A stretch of 64,000 nt of DNA from Pseudomonas sp. SL4(2022) (GTDB lineage: Bacteria > Pseudomonadota > Gammaproteobacteria > Pseudomonadales > Pseudomonadaceae): positions 3,912,001 through 3,976,000 of the forward strand of contig NZ_CP113060.1 in assembly GCF_026625725.1 (NCBI RefSeq). The letters run 5' to 3'. The position numbers were made by a program, and so were the translations under genes. The notes below the pieces were generated by a model. The model made no database searches, was not told the DNA's origin, and worked only from the letters and a program-made list of their open reading frames with translations. How positions within the stretch are numbered: position 1 is the first letter of the stretch; every line of letters begins with the position of its first letter. This document shows, piece after piece, positions 1 through 9,152 of this stretch.

Positions 1-402
1 GATGTGCTTGGCGCTGTAATGCTGCCCGCCCAGTTCAACGCTGTGCTCATCAACGATCCGCGCATGGCCTTCGAGCAGGGTCACACCGCTGTTAACCAGC
101 AGGTTGCGATAGATACTATTGAGTCGGTCGATTTCACGGTTTTTGTTGCTGATCAGGGTCGACCAGTCGAACTTGGCCTCCCCCAGTTCCCAGCCGAAGC
201 CTTGCGACTGTTCGAAGTCGTCGGCGAAATGTGCGCCATAGACCAGCAGCTTCTTCGGGACGCAGCCGACGTTGACGCAGGTCCCGCCTAGGTAGCGGCT
301 TTCGGCAACCGCCACGCGCGCGCCATAGCCGGCAGCAAATCGCGCAGCCCGCACACCGCCGGAACCGGCACCAATTACAAACAGGTCGAAGTCGTAGGTC
401 AT
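1..402 (-). CDS. gorA: Glutathione-disulfide reductase, N-terminal part (cut by window edge)
   Basis: Flavoenzyme that reduces oxidised glutathione with NADPH in the cytoplasm. Only about the first 134 residues are present; the rest lies beyond the window start. The N-terminus carries the FAD-binding Rossmann glycines (VIGAGSGG, about residues 9-16) followed by the redox-active disulfide motif [13 protein letters not shown] (about residues 39-51), diagnostic of the pyridine nucleotide-disulfide oxidoreductase family. VNVGCVPKK followed by an LLVYGA-type stretch favours glutathione reductase over lipoamide dehydrogenase. The start is the ATG at 402-400, just before the Rossmann fold as usual for the family. 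It is divergent from the VOC gene. The family call is firm; glutathione as substrate is inferred. Confidence 0.9.
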   Translation of the reverse strand, partial: MTYDFDLFVIGAGSGGVRAARFAAGYGARVAVAESRYLGGTCVNVGCVPKKLLVYGAHFADDFEQSQGFGWELGEAKFDWSTLISNKNREIDRLNSIYRNLLVNSGVTLLEGHARIVDEHSVELGGQHYSAKHI

Positions 403-484
403 TTCAGCCTCCAGAACAAGCCGCCAGCATACCCCAAGGCGCGTCAGCGCCTAAACTTGATGCATGCAGAACAGGAGAACCGTG

Positions 485-907
485 ATGCGCCCTACCCTTA
501 CTCATTTGGCCTTGCACGTACCTGACCTCGATGCCTGCGTAAGCTTTTACGAGCAGTTTTGTGCGATGCAGGTGATTCACCAGCGCGCAGGCAAAGGCTC
601 ACGAATTGTCTGGATGGCCGAATTGGGTAAGGAGCACAGCTTTATTTTTGTGATCATGCCGGGTGGGCAATATCGCCAATTGGCTGCAGATGACTACAGC
701 CACTTTGGCTTTGCCCTGGAAAGTCGTGAGCAGGTCGATAACATGGCAGCGCGGGCAAGGGCTGCAGACTGCCTGGTGTGGGAACCGCGTGATGAACCCT
801 ACCCTGTTGGCTACTACTGCGGCCTGCGTGACCCAGCAGGCAACTATGTGGAGTTCAGCTACGGCCAGCCATTAGGGACTGGTGCCGAACATATGCCTGT
901 GTCCTGA
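485..907 (+). CDS. VOC (glyoxalase/bleomycin-resistance fold) family protein
   Basis: A 140-residue single-domain member of the vicinal oxygen chelate superfamily. It begins THLALHVPDLDACVSFYEQF, the usual first beta-alpha unit with a metal-ligand His, and ends with RDPAGNYVEFSYG, where the Glu is the typical second-module ligand. The start is set at the ATG at 485 because AGGAG lies about 8 bases upstream; an earlier in-frame ATG at 464 lacks such a site. The substrate cannot be told from sequence: members act on methylglyoxal-glutathione, aromatic diols or antibiotics. It lies beside the glutathione reductase gene, but divergently, so a shared glutathione role is only a guess. Confidence 0.8.
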   Translation: MRPTLTHLALHVPDLDACVSFYEQFCAMQVIHQRAGKGSRIVWMAELGKEHSFIFVIMPGGQYRQLAADDYSHFGFALESREQVDNMAARARAADCLVWEPRDEPYPVGYYCGLRDPAGNYVEFSYGQPLGTGAEHMPVS

Positions 908-911
908 ATGC

Positions 912-937
912 ACACAGCCACCCGAAGGTGGCTGTGT
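912..937. terminator. Hairpin between VOC gene and galU
   Basis: An 11-bp perfect stem (ACACAGCCACC / GGTGGCTGTGT) with a CGAA loop lies between the convergent VOC and galU genes. The T-runs on both sides are weak, so it may act as a bidirectional terminator or an mRNA end-stabilising hairpin. Confidence 0.6.
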
Positions 938-958
938 ATTACCGCACCAGAGGCTGAA

Positions 959-1798
959 TCAATAGGCCTTGCCAGTTTTGTAGAGGTTCTCGAAGCAGAA
1001 GTTGGTGGCTTCGATATAGCCCTCAGCTCCACCGCAATCAAAGCGCTTGCCCTTGAACTTATAAGCCATCACGCAACCGTTCTGCGCCTGCTTCATCAGT
1101 GCGTCGGTGATCTGGATTTCCCCACCCTTGCCTGGCTCGGTCTGTTCGATCAGGTCAAAAATATCCGGCGTGAGGATGTAGCGACCGATGATCGCCAGGT
1201 TCGACGGCGCATCTTCCGGCTTTGGCTTCTCGACCATGCTGTTAACGCGGTAAATATCATCACGAATCATCTCGCCGGCGATCACGCCATATTTGTGAGT
1301 CTCCTCCGGCGGGACTTCCTGGATCGCCACGATTGAACAACGGAACTGTTTGTAGAGTTTGACCATTTGCGTCAGCACGGCGTCTCCCTCCAGGTTCAGG
1401 CACAGGTCATCGGCCAGCACCACAGCGAAAGGCTCATCACCAATCAGCGGGCGGCCACAGAGAATCGCGTGGCCCAGTCCTTTCATTTCGACCTGACGAG
1501 TGTAGGAGAACGTGCATTCGTCAATCAGGCGGCGGATACCGACCAGGTATTTCTCTTTGTCAGTGTCGCGGATCTGATGTTCGAGTTCGTAGCTGATGTC
1601 AAAGTGGTCTTCCAGGGCGCGCTTGCCACGCCCAGTGATCATGGCGATTTCGCTGAGACCGGCTTCCAGCGCTTCTTCGACGCCGTATTGAATCAACGGC
1701 TTGTTCACAATTGGCAGCATTTCCTTGGGCATAGCCTTGGTGGCAGGCAGAAAGCGGGTGCCGTAACCGGCTGCTGGGAACAAGCATTTCTTGATCAT
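959..1798 (-). CDS. galU: UTP-glucose-1-phosphate uridylyltransferase
   Basis: Makes UDP-glucose from UTP and glucose-1-phosphate, the precursor for LPS core, exopolysaccharides and, through Ugd, UDP-glucuronate. It has 279 residues, the usual length. The N-terminal nucleotidyltransferase signature is present (FPAAGYGTRFLPATKAMPKE, about residues 7-26), with the downstream GLGHAILC and VMVEKP-type (SMVEKPKPEDAP) segments of bacterial GalU. The ATG at 1798 directly precedes this domain. It lies 45 bases downstream of ugd on the same strand, so the two consecutive steps (UDP-glucose synthesis and its oxidation) are probably co-transcribed. Confidence 0.95.
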   Translation of the reverse strand: MIKKCLFPAAGYGTRFLPATKAMPKEMLPIVNKPLIQYGVEEALEAGLSEIAMITGRGKRALEDHFDISYELEHQIRDTDKEKYLVGIRRLIDECTFSYTRQVEMKGLGHAILCGRPLIGDEPFAVVLADDLCLNLEGDAVLTQMVKLYKQFRCSIVAIQEVPPEETHKYGVIAGEMIRDDIYRVNSMVEKPKPEDAPSNLAIIGRYILTPDIFDLIEQTEPGKGGEIQITDALMKQAQNGCVMAYKFKGKRFDCGGAEGYIEATNFCFENLYKTGKAY

Positions 1799-1843
1799 GG
1801 GAGACCTTGGGGTTGGATGGGTGAAAAATGCGTGCGCAGTTTA

Positions 1844-3205
1844 TCAGGCTGCACTGGCCTTACAATGCCCCTGCGCGGGTCTACCAATCCCTCTGTACAA
1901 AAAACCAAGTTCAGCTAGTTGTGTTGATTCGTAGATGTTGCGGCCATCAAAGACTACAGGCATGCGCATCAAGCCTCGGATGCGAACAAAGTCGGGCTGT
2001 CTAAACTGCTTCCATTCCGTGACCAGAACGAGCGCATCTGCCCCTTCAGCAACACTGTACGGAGAGGTACTCAAACGCAGTTGGCCGCTACTGATTGCCT
2101 GGCTGTAACGTTGAGCCACGGCGGTTGTGGCTACAGGGTCACACGCTTGCACGGTAACGCCTGCAAGCAACAGCGCATCGAGCAAAACCAGGCTAGGCGC
2201 TTCTCGCAGATCATCAGTACCAGGTTTGAAAGATAAACCCCATATAGCGACCACACGGTTCTGCCAATAACCTGAGAAATGCTCGCGCAAAGCCTGAAAG
2301 AGCAAGGTTTTCTGTAGCGCATTACGTGCTTCCACCGCTCGAAGGATGCCCGGTTCAATGCCCTCCTGCTCCGCACAGCGAATGAGTGCCCGCACATCCT
2401 TGGGGAAACAGGAGCCACCATAGCCACAGCCTGCATATATAAAGTGTGTCCCTATTCGCTTGTCACTGCCGATTGCGCGCCTGACATCTTCAACATCAAC
2501 GTCCAGGCTTGCGCAGAGACTGGCCATTTCATTGATAAAGGAAATCTTGGTCGCCAGAAACGCATTGGCTGCGTACTTGCTGAACTCCGCAGCGCGCAGC
2601 CCCATAGCCAGCAGCCGTTCATGATTACGCAAAAAAGGTGCATAAAGGCGACGCAGAAGCTCATGCCCAGCAGGCTCATCACAACCAACGATCACGCGAT
2701 CGGGTCGCATAAAGTCATCAATTGCCGAGCCTTCTTTGAGAAACTCCGGGTTACTCGCCACCGTCACGTTAAGGCGTATGCTGCGCCTGCTCAGACCATT
2801 ATTGATTCGCTGTGCCACCCGTTCTGCAGTACCAACGGGTACTGTTGATTTTGTGACAACCAGGCAGTGGTGCTCCAGTTTTTCGCCCAGCGCATCAGCT
2901 ACAGCCAAGACATGGCATAGATCTGCCGATCCATCCTCACCGCTGGGTGTGCCCACCGCGATAAAAATAATTTCGGCGTGTTTGATCCCCTCGCCCAGGC
3001 ATTGATTGAAACTCAATTGCCCACTGTTCAAGTGCGTCCGCAGCATGCACTCCAGGCCTGGCTCATATATCGGGGACTGGCCACGTGACAGCCCAGCCAC
3101 ACGCTTCGGGTCGCGCTCGACGCAAACGACGTGGTTACCCATTTCAGCAAAACAGGCGCCTGAGACCAATCCGACATAGCCCGCACCAATTACACAGATC
3201 CGCAT
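1844..3205 (-). CDS. ugd: UDP-glucose 6-dehydrogenase
   Basis: NAD-dependent four-electron oxidation of UDP-glucose to UDP-glucuronate in the cytoplasm, feeding polysaccharides and lipid A modification sugars. It has 453 residues. The N-terminal Rossmann motif is MRICVIGAGYVGLVSG; the catalytic Cys lies in GCGYGGSCFPKD (about residue 261); the C-terminal UDP-binding domain includes WGLSFKPGTDDLREAPS. The start is the ATG at 3205, preceded by GGGGGA; the reading frame stays open further upstream, but that extension does not resemble the family. It is followed closely by galU, forming a UDP-sugar pair. Confidence 0.95.
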   Translation of the reverse strand: MRICVIGAGYVGLVSGACFAEMGNHVVCVERDPKRVAGLSRGQSPIYEPGLECMLRTHLNSGQLSFNQCLGEGIKHAEIIFIAVGTPSGEDGSADLCHVLAVADALGEKLEHHCLVVTKSTVPVGTAERVAQRINNGLSRRSIRLNVTVASNPEFLKEGSAIDDFMRPDRVIVGCDEPAGHELLRRLYAPFLRNHERLLAMGLRAAEFSKYAANAFLATKISFINEMASLCASLDVDVEDVRRAIGSDKRIGTHFIYAGCGYGGSCFPKDVRALIRCAEQEGIEPGILRAVEARNALQKTLLFQALREHFSGYWQNRVVAIWGLSFKPGTDDLREAPSLVLLDALLLAGVTVQACDPVATTAVAQRYSQAISSGQLRLSTSPYSVAEGADALVLVTEWKQFRQPDFVRIRGLMRMPVVFDGRNIYESTQLAELGFLYRGIGRPAQGHCKASAA

Positions 3206-3306
3206 CGACAGTCCCCCAGGTGAGTGACTGCAATTGCAGCTAAAGCAGATGGCAGGCGTATGACGCGACTGATTCAGGCAGATGACAAGTCTGCTTTTAG
3301 TGGGCA

Positions 3307-3332
3307 TAAAAAAACCGGCATTGGGCCGGTTT
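3307..3332 (-). terminator. Intrinsic terminator after tRNA-Leu
   Basis: Read on the minus strand, an AACCGGCC/GGCCGGTT-like stem with a short loop is followed by a run of seven T. It lies just downstream of the tRNA-Leu gene and upstream of ugd. Confidence 0.75.
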
Positions 3333-3369
3333 GGGGGCATGTGCGAGTTGTGCGAGTTAACTTTGGATA

Positions 3370-3456
3370 TGGTGCCCGAAGCCGGGGTCGAACCGGCACG
3401 AGGTTACCCTCGAGGGATTTTAAGTCCCTTGCGTCTACCGATTTCGCCATTCGGGC
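3370..3456 (-). tRNA. tRNA-Leu (anticodon TAA)
   Basis: An 87-nt class II tRNA with encoded CCA. The acceptor starts GCCCGAATGG and ends with the TGG complement of CCA at 3370-3372. The anticodon loop reads CTTAAAA with anticodon TAA (reads UUA/UUG). The T arm GGTTCGACCCC and a long variable arm are visible. It is the last of a minus-strand cluster with tRNA-Cys and tRNA-Gly downstream of pgsA. Confidence 0.95.
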
Positions 3457-3527
3457 GGTAGCGCTACGTTGCAAGAGCAGGACTATATACAGCCCAACCA
3501 AGCCCTGCAAGGTTTCAAACTAAAATG

Positions 3528-3563
3528 AAAAAGCCCCGTAAATCATATACTTACGGGGCTTTT
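3528..3563 (-). terminator. Terminator between tRNA-Cys and tRNA-Leu
   Basis: A 12-bp stem (AAAGCCCCGTAA / TTACGGGGCTTT) with a 9-nt loop and T-run on the minus strand. It sits directly after tRNA-Cys, so tRNA-Leu probably depends on read-through or its own promoter. Confidence 0.8.
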
Positions 3564-3567
3564 AAAT

Positions 3568-3641
3568 TGGAGGCTGAGGTCGGAATCGAACCGGCGTTCA
3601 CGGATTTGCAATCCGGTGCATAACCACTCTGCTACTCAGCC
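3568..3641 (-). tRNA. tRNA-Cys (anticodon GCA)
   Basis: A 74-nt tRNA with encoded CCA. The acceptor pairs GGCTGAG with CTCAGCC; the anticodon loop contains GCA in ATTGCAAAT; the T-loop is GGTTCGATTCC. It lies between tRNA-Gly and the terminator at 3528-3563. Confidence 0.95.
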
Positions 3642-3677
3642 TTTAAATCACATGCAATATCATTCATTGCATAAAAC

Positions 3678-3753
<76 letters not shown>

Positions 3754-3820
3754 ATGTCGTGTTGACGGGCGCCATTCTATAGTTTCAATGCTATTCGTCA
3801 ACCCCTTGATTCAAAAAAGC

Positions 3821-4381
3821 TTATTTCTTTTCTGCGGTGATTCGCAGATGCGGCCAGGCGGCCAGTAGATACTGAATCATGGACCATAGCGTAAGCACTG
3901 CGGCAATGATCAACAACCCATAGCCGAGCAGAACCCACACTGTAAAAGTGGGCGGATTTGCCAATAAGGTTACCAATGCCACCATCTGCGCCGCGGTTTT
4001 CCACTTTGCCAATCGCGAAACCGCGACTTGTGCCCTTGCGCCTAATTCAGCCATCCATTCACGCAAGGCTGAAACCACAATTTCGCGCCCAATGATGATC
4101 GCAGCGGGTAAGGTGAGCCAGAGATTGGAGTGCTCATCTACCAGTAGAACCAAAGCAACAGCCACCATTAGCTTGTCAGCAACAGGGTCGAGAAATGCAC
4201 CAAAGGGCGTGCTCTGCTCCCAGCGTCTGGCCAAGTAGCCATCTAGCCAATCAGTAGCTGCTGCAATGGCAAAAACGGCACTGGCGGCCCAGTAACTCCA
4301 ACTGAATGGCAGGTAGAACAACAGAATAAACACCGGAATCAGCAGAACCCGGAGCACGGTAAGCAGGTTGGGGATATTCAT
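3821..4381 (-). CDS. pgsA: CDP-diacylglycerol-glycerol-3-phosphate 3-phosphatidyltransferase
   Basis: Inner-membrane enzyme of phosphatidylglycerol synthesis: it forms phosphatidylglycerophosphate from CDP-diacylglycerol and glycerol-3-phosphate. About 186 residues. The CDP-alcohol phosphatidyltransferase signature D-x2-DG-x2-AR-x8-G-x3-D-x3-D is complete ([12 protein letters not shown] then [11 protein letters not shown], about residues 40-70). Several hydrophobic membrane helices are evident. The chosen start is the ATG at 4381 ([14 protein letters not shown]); a GTG two codons earlier is possible, and neither has a strong ribosome site. It follows uvrC by about 30 bases, the third gene of gacA-uvrC-pgsA. 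Confidence 0.93.
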   Translation of the reverse strand: MNIPNLLTVLRVLLIPVFILLFYLPFSWSYWAASAVFAIAAATDWLDGYLARRWEQSTPFGAFLDPVADKLMVAVALVLLVDEHSNLWLTLPAAIIIGREIVVSALREWMAELGARAQVAVSRLAKWKTAAQMVALVTLLANPPTFTVWVLLGYGLLIIAAVLTLWSMIQYLLAAWPHLRITAEKK

Positions 4382-4414
4382 CGACACAACTTGGCTGAAA
4401 ATTGAGCGGGCATT

Positions 4415-6259
4415 CTACTCGCTGTGTAGTGAGGCATAAATCGACTCGGCAAGCTTTTTACTGATACCAGGCGCTTTGGCGATTTCCTCAATGCTCGCGC
4501 GAGACAATTCCTGCAATCCACCGAAGTGGTTAAGCAACTCGCGCCTGCGCTTGGGTCCAACGCCGGCAACTTCTTCAAGTGTGGACGTGCGGCGGGTTTT
4601 GCCACGACGTGCGCGGTGGCCGGTGATGGCAAAGCGGTGCGACTCATCGCGGATTTGCTGAATCAGGTGCAAGGCCGGCGAATTGCCTGGCAACGTAAAT
4701 TCATGTGCAGCGTCATTCAGGTAGAGGGTTTCGAGTCCTGGTTTGCGCGTGGCGCCTTTGGCCACGCCCAGCAGAATTAGATCGGGCACTGACAGCTCTT
4801 CAAGTACTTCTCGGGCCATCGCCAGTTGGCCTTTACCACCGTCGACCAGCAGGATGTCCGGTAACTTGCCTTCGCCATCCTTGATCTTGCTGAAGCGCCG
4901 GGTCAGCGCCTGATGCATGGCGGCGTAATCATCGCCTGCCGTCACGCCTTCGATGTTGTAACGACGGTAATCGGATTTCAGCGGCCCTTCCGGGCCAAAT
5001 ACCACGCAGGACGCAACCGTTGCTTCACCGCTGGAATGACTGATATCGAAGCACTCCAGGCGCTGCGGCACTTCATCCATATCTAGGGCCAGGGCCAGGG
5101 CATCAAAGCGCGCAGCAACGTGCTGTCGATTAGCCAGGCGCGCTGCTAAAGCTTGTTCGGCATTGGTCACGGCCAGCTGTTGCCAGCGTGCGCGGGTGCC
5201 GCGTACGCGGTAGCTGATACTCAGCTCGCGGCCACGCAACTCATCAATGGCGGCGATCAGGGTGGGGAAATCTTCGTGTTGTGCGTTGACAATCAGCTCG
5301 CTCGGCAGATCGCGCTCCTGACTACTCAGGTAATACTGTGCGAGGAAGGCCAGCAATACACCGCTGCCTTCCTCCTCGATGGCCACCTGCGGGAAAAAGT
5401 TCTTGCTGCCGAGCACTCGGCCACCGCGCACGCTGATCAAATGCACACACGCACCGCCCGGATTGACCATGGCCGCGACGACGTCCACATCACCGGTTCC
5501 GCCTTCCATACTCTGCTGGTCTTGAACCCGGCGCAGCAGCGATATCTGGTCGCGTAATCCGGCAGCCCGCTCAAAGTCGAGGGCCATGGCGGCAGCCTGC
5601 ATGCCGCTGGACAGCTCATCGGTGAGGGCAGTGCTGCGCCCCTCAAGAAACATTACTGAATGGCGTACGTCAGCAGCATATTCAGCGGGTTCTACCAGGC
5701 CGACACAGGGGGCTTTGCAGCGTTTGATCTGATACTGCAGGCAGGGCCGAGTGCGATTTTTGTAAAAGCTGTCCTCGCATTGGCGCACCAGAAAGGTCTT
5801 CTGCAGCAGATTGAGACTTTCACGGATGGCCCCGGCACTGGGGTATGGGCCGAAGTAGCGACCTTTTTGCTTTTTCGCGCCGCGGTGGATGCTCAGGCGT
5901 GGGAAATCACCATCGGATAGAAATACATAGGGATAGGACTTATCGTCTCGCAGCAGAATGTTGTACGGCGGCCGCCATTCCTTGATCAGCGTCTGTTCAA
6001 GCAACAGCGCTTCGGTCTCATTAGCGGTGATGGTGGTTTCAACTTGAGCGATTCGCCCCACCAGTGCGGCGGTTTTCGGCGCCAAGCCGTTCTGGCGGAA
6101 GTAACTGGCCAAACGCTTTTTCAGGTTCTTGGCTTTGCCGACATAGAGCAGTTTGGCGTCCACATCGAACATGCGGTACACGCCAGGGTGACCACTGCAG
6201 GTGGAGAGAAACGCGCTGGAATCGAAGACTGCGCGGCTGTCGTCAGCTGCTGGCATCAA
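4415..6259 (-). CDS. uvrC: Excinuclease ABC subunit C
   Basis: Makes the dual incisions of nucleotide excision repair with UvrA and UvrB. It has 614 residues, normal length. The N-terminal GIY-YIG nuclease domain reads [20 protein letters not shown]; a central UVR motif binds UvrB; the RNase H-like C-terminal nuclease carries FDISHSSGE and [10 protein letters not shown]; tandem helix-hairpin-helix motifs close the protein ([20 protein letters not shown], then [13 protein letters not shown]). The first 17 bases overlap the end of gacA, so the genes are translationally linked. This gacA-uvrC linkage is conserved in pseudomonads and enterics (uvrY-uvrC). Confidence 0.96.
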   Translation of the reverse strand: MMPAADDSRAVFDSSAFLSTCSGHPGVYRMFDVDAKLLYVGKAKNLKKRLASYFRQNGLAPKTAALVGRIAQVETTITANETEALLLEQTLIKEWRPPYNILLRDDKSYPYVFLSDGDFPRLSIHRGAKKQKGRYFGPYPSAGAIRESLNLLQKTFLVRQCEDSFYKNRTRPCLQYQIKRCKAPCVGLVEPAEYAADVRHSVMFLEGRSTALTDELSSGMQAAAMALDFERAAGLRDQISLLRRVQDQQSMEGGTGDVDVVAAMVNPGGACVHLISVRGGRVLGSKNFFPQVAIEEEGSGVLLAFLAQYYLSSQERDLPSELIVNAQHEDFPTLIAAIDELRGRELSISYRVRGTRARWQQLAVTNAEQALAARLANRQHVAARFDALALALDMDEVPQRLECFDISHSSGEATVASCVVFGPEGPLKSDYRRYNIEGVTAGDDYAAMHQALTRRFSKIKDGEGKLPDILLVDGGKGQLAMAREVLEELSVPDLILLGVAKGATRKPGLETLYLNDAAHEFTLPGNSPALHLIQQIRDESHRFAITGHRARRGKTRRTSTLEEVAGVGPKRRRELLNHFGGLQELSRASIEEIAKAPGISKKLAESIYASLHSE

Positions 6260-6887
6260 TCATGCCGTGGCGTACGGCCAGCAAAGCCAACTCGACATCG
6301 CTGGTGATCGACAGTTTTTCGAAGATGCGATAGCGGTAGGTGTTTACAGTTTTCGGCGACAGGCAAAGTTTGTCGGAAATAGTCTGCACTTTCTGGCAGC
6401 CGGCAATCATCAGTGCGATCTGGATTTCACGCTCGGATAGCAGATCGAATGGCGAATTGCTGCTCTGCGGCTGGAACGACTTTAGGGCCAGCTGTTGAGC
6501 AATCTGCGGGCTGATATAACGCTGTCCACTGAACACCATACGGATGGCCTGAACCATTTCTTCAAGTGCCGCGCCCTTGGTCAGATAACCGGCAGCACCG
6601 GCTTGCAGCAGGCGCGTAGGGAACGGATCTTCTTCGCACACGGTAACGGCAACGACTTTGAGGTCAGGGTGGCTGCGAATCAGTTTGCGCGTGGCTTCAA
6701 GGCCACCTATACCCGGCATCTTGATGTCCATCAGGACAACATCGGGCTTCAGTTCGCGGGCTTTCTTTAAGGATTCTTCGCCTGACTCGGCTTGGCCAAC
6801 CACCTGTAAGCCATCGATATCGGCCAACATCCGTGTGATGCCAGTACGTACCAGATCGTGGTCATCAACAACGAGTACTCTGATCAA
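6243..6887 (-). CDS. gacA: Response regulator GacA (NarL/FixJ family)
   Basis: Output regulator of the GacS/GacA two-component system, which in Pseudomonas activates rsm small RNAs and so controls secondary metabolism, biofilm and virulence. It has 214 residues. The receiver domain has the acidic pair DD at residues 8-9, the phospho-acceptor Asp54 in VLMDIKMPG and the conserved Lys in GYLTKG. The C-terminal LuxR-type helix-turn-helix reads [12 protein letters not shown] then [17 protein letters not shown]. Identity as GacA rather than another NarL-family regulator is supported by the uvrC overlap and near-standard sequence. gacS is not in the window. Confidence 0.95.
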   Translation of the reverse strand: MIRVLVVDDHDLVRTGITRMLADIDGLQVVGQAESGEESLKKARELKPDVVLMDIKMPGIGGLEATRKLIRSHPDLKVVAVTVCEEDPFPTRLLQAGAAGYLTKGAALEEMVQAIRMVFSGQRYISPQIAQQLALKSFQPQSSNSPFDLLSEREIQIALMIAGCQKVQTISDKLCLSPKTVNTYRYRIFEKLSITSDVELALLAVRHGMIDASS

Positions 6888-7026
6888 GCGTCACCCCGGT
6901 CGACATCAGCTGCTCAGAGCAACTGCTGGGTTGAAAGTCTGATGCCTTAAAGTCATCAGCTTGGCGCATAACCGTCAAAATACAAGCGTCAAATAAATTG
7001 ACACCAAATGACAGCCAGAGAAAATT

Positions 7027-7116
7027 TGGCGGAAGCGGTGAGATTCGAACTCACGGAAGAGTTTCCCCTTCGACGGTTTTCAAGACCGTTGCATTCAACC
7101 GCTCTGCCACGCTTCC
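7027..7116 (-). tRNA. tRNA-Ser (anticodon TGA)
   Basis: A 90-nt class II tRNA with encoded CCA. It starts GGAAGCGTGGCAGAGCGGTT; the anticodon loop CTTGAAA gives TGA (reads UCA and related codons). A long variable arm (CCGTCGAAGGGGAAACTCTTCCG region) is present. It is isolated, between gacA and the yccA-like gene. Confidence 0.95.
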
Positions 7117-7171
7117 GGCGATTGCGGGCGGCAATCTTACCCGAACGCAACACGCTGTCAAACTCTACGTG

Positions 7172-7199
7172 TTGGCTCTTTATCTGCCTCTGCTATGAT
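7172..7199 (+). promoter_or_regulatory. Probable sigma-70 promoter of the yccA-like gene
   Basis: TTGGCT at 7172-7177, a 16-bp spacer and TATGAT at 7194-7199 preceded by TG (extended -10 type), about 50 bases before the ATG at 7249. Confidence 0.55.
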
Positions 7200-7248
7200 C
7201 GAGCCTGACCTTGGTAACGGAACCACCAGCCATTTCAGGAGTGCCGCC

Positions 7249-7917
7249 ATGAATGAACATAATTATGCACTTGACCATACGCAGGTTGAGCAGCAAGAAG
7301 TCAGCCGCGTCCTGCGCAACACGTATGGCCTTCTGGCCATCACCCTGGCCTTCAGTGGCCTGGTTGCGTTCATCGCGCAGCGCGCCAATGTGCCTTATCC
7401 GAATATCTTTGTATTGCTTATAGGAATGTTCGGCCTGTTCTTCCTCACCGCCAAACTGCGTAATTCGGCCTGGGGCCTGGTTTCGACCCTCGCACTGACC
7501 GGTTTTATGGGCTACACCCTCGGCCCAATCCTCAATCGCTACATGGGCATGGCCAACGGTGCTGAAGTTGTCAGCTCGGCCTTCGCCATGACGGCCCTGG
7601 TGTTCTGCGGCTTGTCGGCATACGTACTGACCACCCGCAAGGACATGAGCTTCCTCAGTGGTTTTATCACTGCAGGTTTCTTTGTTTTGCTGGGTGCAGT
7701 GGTTGCCGGCCTCTTCTTCGAAATCAGCGGGCTGCAGTTGGCGATCAGCGCAGGTTTTGTACTGTTTTCCTCGGTCTACATTCTGTATCAGACCAGCGAA
7801 ATCATTCATGGCGGTGAGCGCAACTACATCATGGCCACCATCAGCCTGTATATGTCGATCTACAACCTGTTCGTCAGCCTGTTGCAGATTTTCGGCATTA
7901 TGGGCAGCGACGACTGA
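7249..7917 (+). CDS. Bax inhibitor-1 / YccA family membrane protein
   Basis: A 222-residue inner-membrane protein with about seven hydrophobic segments, matching the BI-1/YccA/YbhL family in length and pattern. Conserved features include the NTYGLLAITLAFSG first helix and the C-terminal SLYMSIYNLFVSLLQI helix. In E. coli, YccA interacts with FtsH and modulates its proteolysis; a similar role here is inference. The start at 7249 is chosen for the AGGAG at 7237-7241; an in-frame ATG at 7195 falls in the promoter region. It is monocistronic, with a strong terminator downstream. Confidence 0.88.
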   Translation: MNEHNYALDHTQVEQQEVSRVLRNTYGLLAITLAFSGLVAFIAQRANVPYPNIFVLLIGMFGLFFLTAKLRNSAWGLVSTLALTGFMGYTLGPILNRYMGMANGAEVVSSAFAMTALVFCGLSAYVLTTRKDMSFLSGFITAGFFVLLGAVVAGLFFEISGLQLAISAGFVLFSSVYILYQTSEIIHGGERNYIMATISLYMSIYNLFVSLLQIFGIMGSDD

Positions 7918-7930
7918 TACAAGTCGCTGC

Positions 7931-7957
7931 TAAAAGCCCGCTTCGGCGGGCTTTTTT
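7931..7957 (+). terminator. Intrinsic terminator after the yccA-like gene
   Basis: Stem AAAGCCCGC / GCGGGCTTT around a TTCG tetraloop, followed by a T-run, 15 bases after the stop codon. Confidence 0.9.
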
Positions 7958-8099
7958 ATGCTTGCCATCCGTGGCAGGCACCCTGAAGGCCGTTGCTGCG
8001 CGAGGTTAAAAACCACTCTGGGTCATTTTTTATGCCTGCTGCGCGCATCTTGGCGACTCAGGCTTTATCATTCCGCCAAATTGGCTTGCCAGGTTTGCT

Positions 8100-8492
8100 A
8101 TGAAATTCGCCATCGCCCTGTTCTCACCGCCCCATGCACCCTCCTCGCGCCGGGCTCTGCGCTTTGCTCAGGCGGTATTGGCGGGTGGGCATGAGATCGT
8201 GCGACTGTTCTTCTATCAGGACGGCGTCCACAGCGCTTCGAGCAATGTGGTCTGCGCGCAGGACGAAGTGGATCTGCCGCGTGAATGGCGGGAGTTTGTG
8301 CAAACGCAGCAGCTGGATGGCGTGGTGTGTATCGCCGCCGCCTTGCGTCGTGGTGTGTTGAATGGCGATGAAGCGCAACGCTACTTACGTACAGCCGCCA
8401 ACCTGGACGCGCCTTGGGAACTTTCCGGCCTGGGCCAATTGCACGAAGCGGCGCAGCTGGCGGATCGCCTGGTGTGCTTTGGGGGGCCTTGA
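8100..8492 (+). CDS. tusD: Sulfurtransferase complex subunit TusD
   Basis: DsrE-family subunit of the TusBCD hexamer that passes persulfide sulfur from TusA to TusE on the way to MnmA-dependent 2-thiolation of wobble uridine in tRNA. It has 130 residues. The sulfur-carrying Cys is visible at about residue 77 in GVVCIAAALRRGV, the family's active-site context. It is first of a closely packed tusD-tusC-tusB-tusE-ybiB set. The partner thiolase gene mnmA is also in this window, about 18 kb away. Confidence 0.93.
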   Translation: MKFAIALFSPPHAPSSRRALRFAQAVLAGGHEIVRLFFYQDGVHSASSNVVCAQDEVDLPREWREFVQTQQLDGVVCIAAALRRGVLNGDEAQRYLRTAANLDAPWELSGLGQLHEAAQLADRLVCFGGP

Positions 8493-8493
8493 A

Positions 8494-8853
8494 ATGAGTA
8501 AGTCACTGTTGATCATCAGCCGCCAAGCCCCGTGGTCCGGTCCCGGGGCGCGGGAAGCGCTGGATATCGCGCTGGCCGGCGGCGCCTTCGATTTGCCGGT
8601 TGGCCTGCTGTTTCTCGATGACGGGGTATTTCAGCTGAGTGGCGCGCAACAACCCGGCAACCTGCAGCAGAAAGACCTCAGCGCCAATCTACAGGCCTTG
8701 CCGATGTTCGGGGTCGAGGCACTGTATGCCTCACAGCGCAGCTTGGACGAGCGCGGCCTGCGTAATCACGCCAGCAGTCTTGCTGTCGAGTGTCTCGATG
8801 ATTCCTCGATAAGCGCCTTGATTGACCGTTATGACCAGGTGATTACGCTCTGA
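8494..8853 (+). CDS. tusC: Sulfurtransferase complex subunit TusC
   Basis: DsrF-like structural subunit of the TusBCD heterohexamer. It has 119 residues and begins MSKSLLIISRQAPWSGPGAREALDIAL-like, the family N-terminus. The start ATG at 8494 lies one base after the tusD stop, and its stop overlaps the tusB ATG by one base, so translation is coupled along the operon. No active-site Cys is needed in this subunit. Confidence 0.92.
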   Translation: MSKSLLIISRQAPWSGPGAREALDIALAGGAFDLPVGLLFLDDGVFQLSGAQQPGNLQQKDLSANLQALPMFGVEALYASQRSLDERGLRNHASSLAVECLDDSSISALIDRYDQVITL

Positions 8854-9152
8854 TGGCTACCTTGCACGTACTCTCGCACTCCCCCTTTACCGATAGCCGC
8901 CTGAGCAGTTGCCTGCGCATTCTCGGCCGCCAGGATGCACTGTTGCTGTGTGGTGATGCGGTGTATGCCTTGCAGGACGGCAGCGCGCCGCGTCAGGCAC
9001 TGGAACTGATGCCTGACGTCATCGCGCTGTATGCCCTGGATGAAGATGTGCAGGCGCGCGGCCTTGCGTACCCGACCCGCCTCACATTGGTCGATTACCC
9101 AGCGTTCGTTGCGCTGAGCTGCCAGTACGACAAGGTAAACACTTGGCTATGA
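8853..9152 (+). CDS. tusB: Sulfurtransferase complex subunit TusB
   Basis: DsrH-like small subunit (99 residues) of the TusBCD sulfur-relay complex. It begins MATLHVLSHSPF and ends in CQYDKVNTWL, close to the usual DsrH/TusB ends. It overlaps tusC by one base and tusE by four (ATGA at 9149-9152). Confidence 0.9.
   Translation: MATLHVLSHSPFTDSRLSSCLRILGRQDALLLCGDAVYALQDGSAPRQALELMPDVIALYALDEDVQARGLAYPTRLTLVDYPAFVALSCQYDKVNTWL

Noticed and set aside
3224..3523. Short frames over the tRNA-Leu gene on both strands
   Set aside because: They read through a well-formed tRNA gene and its terminator.
6998..7208. Two 66-codon frames over the tRNA-Ser gene
   Set aside because: They overlap the tRNA and differ from any protein family.
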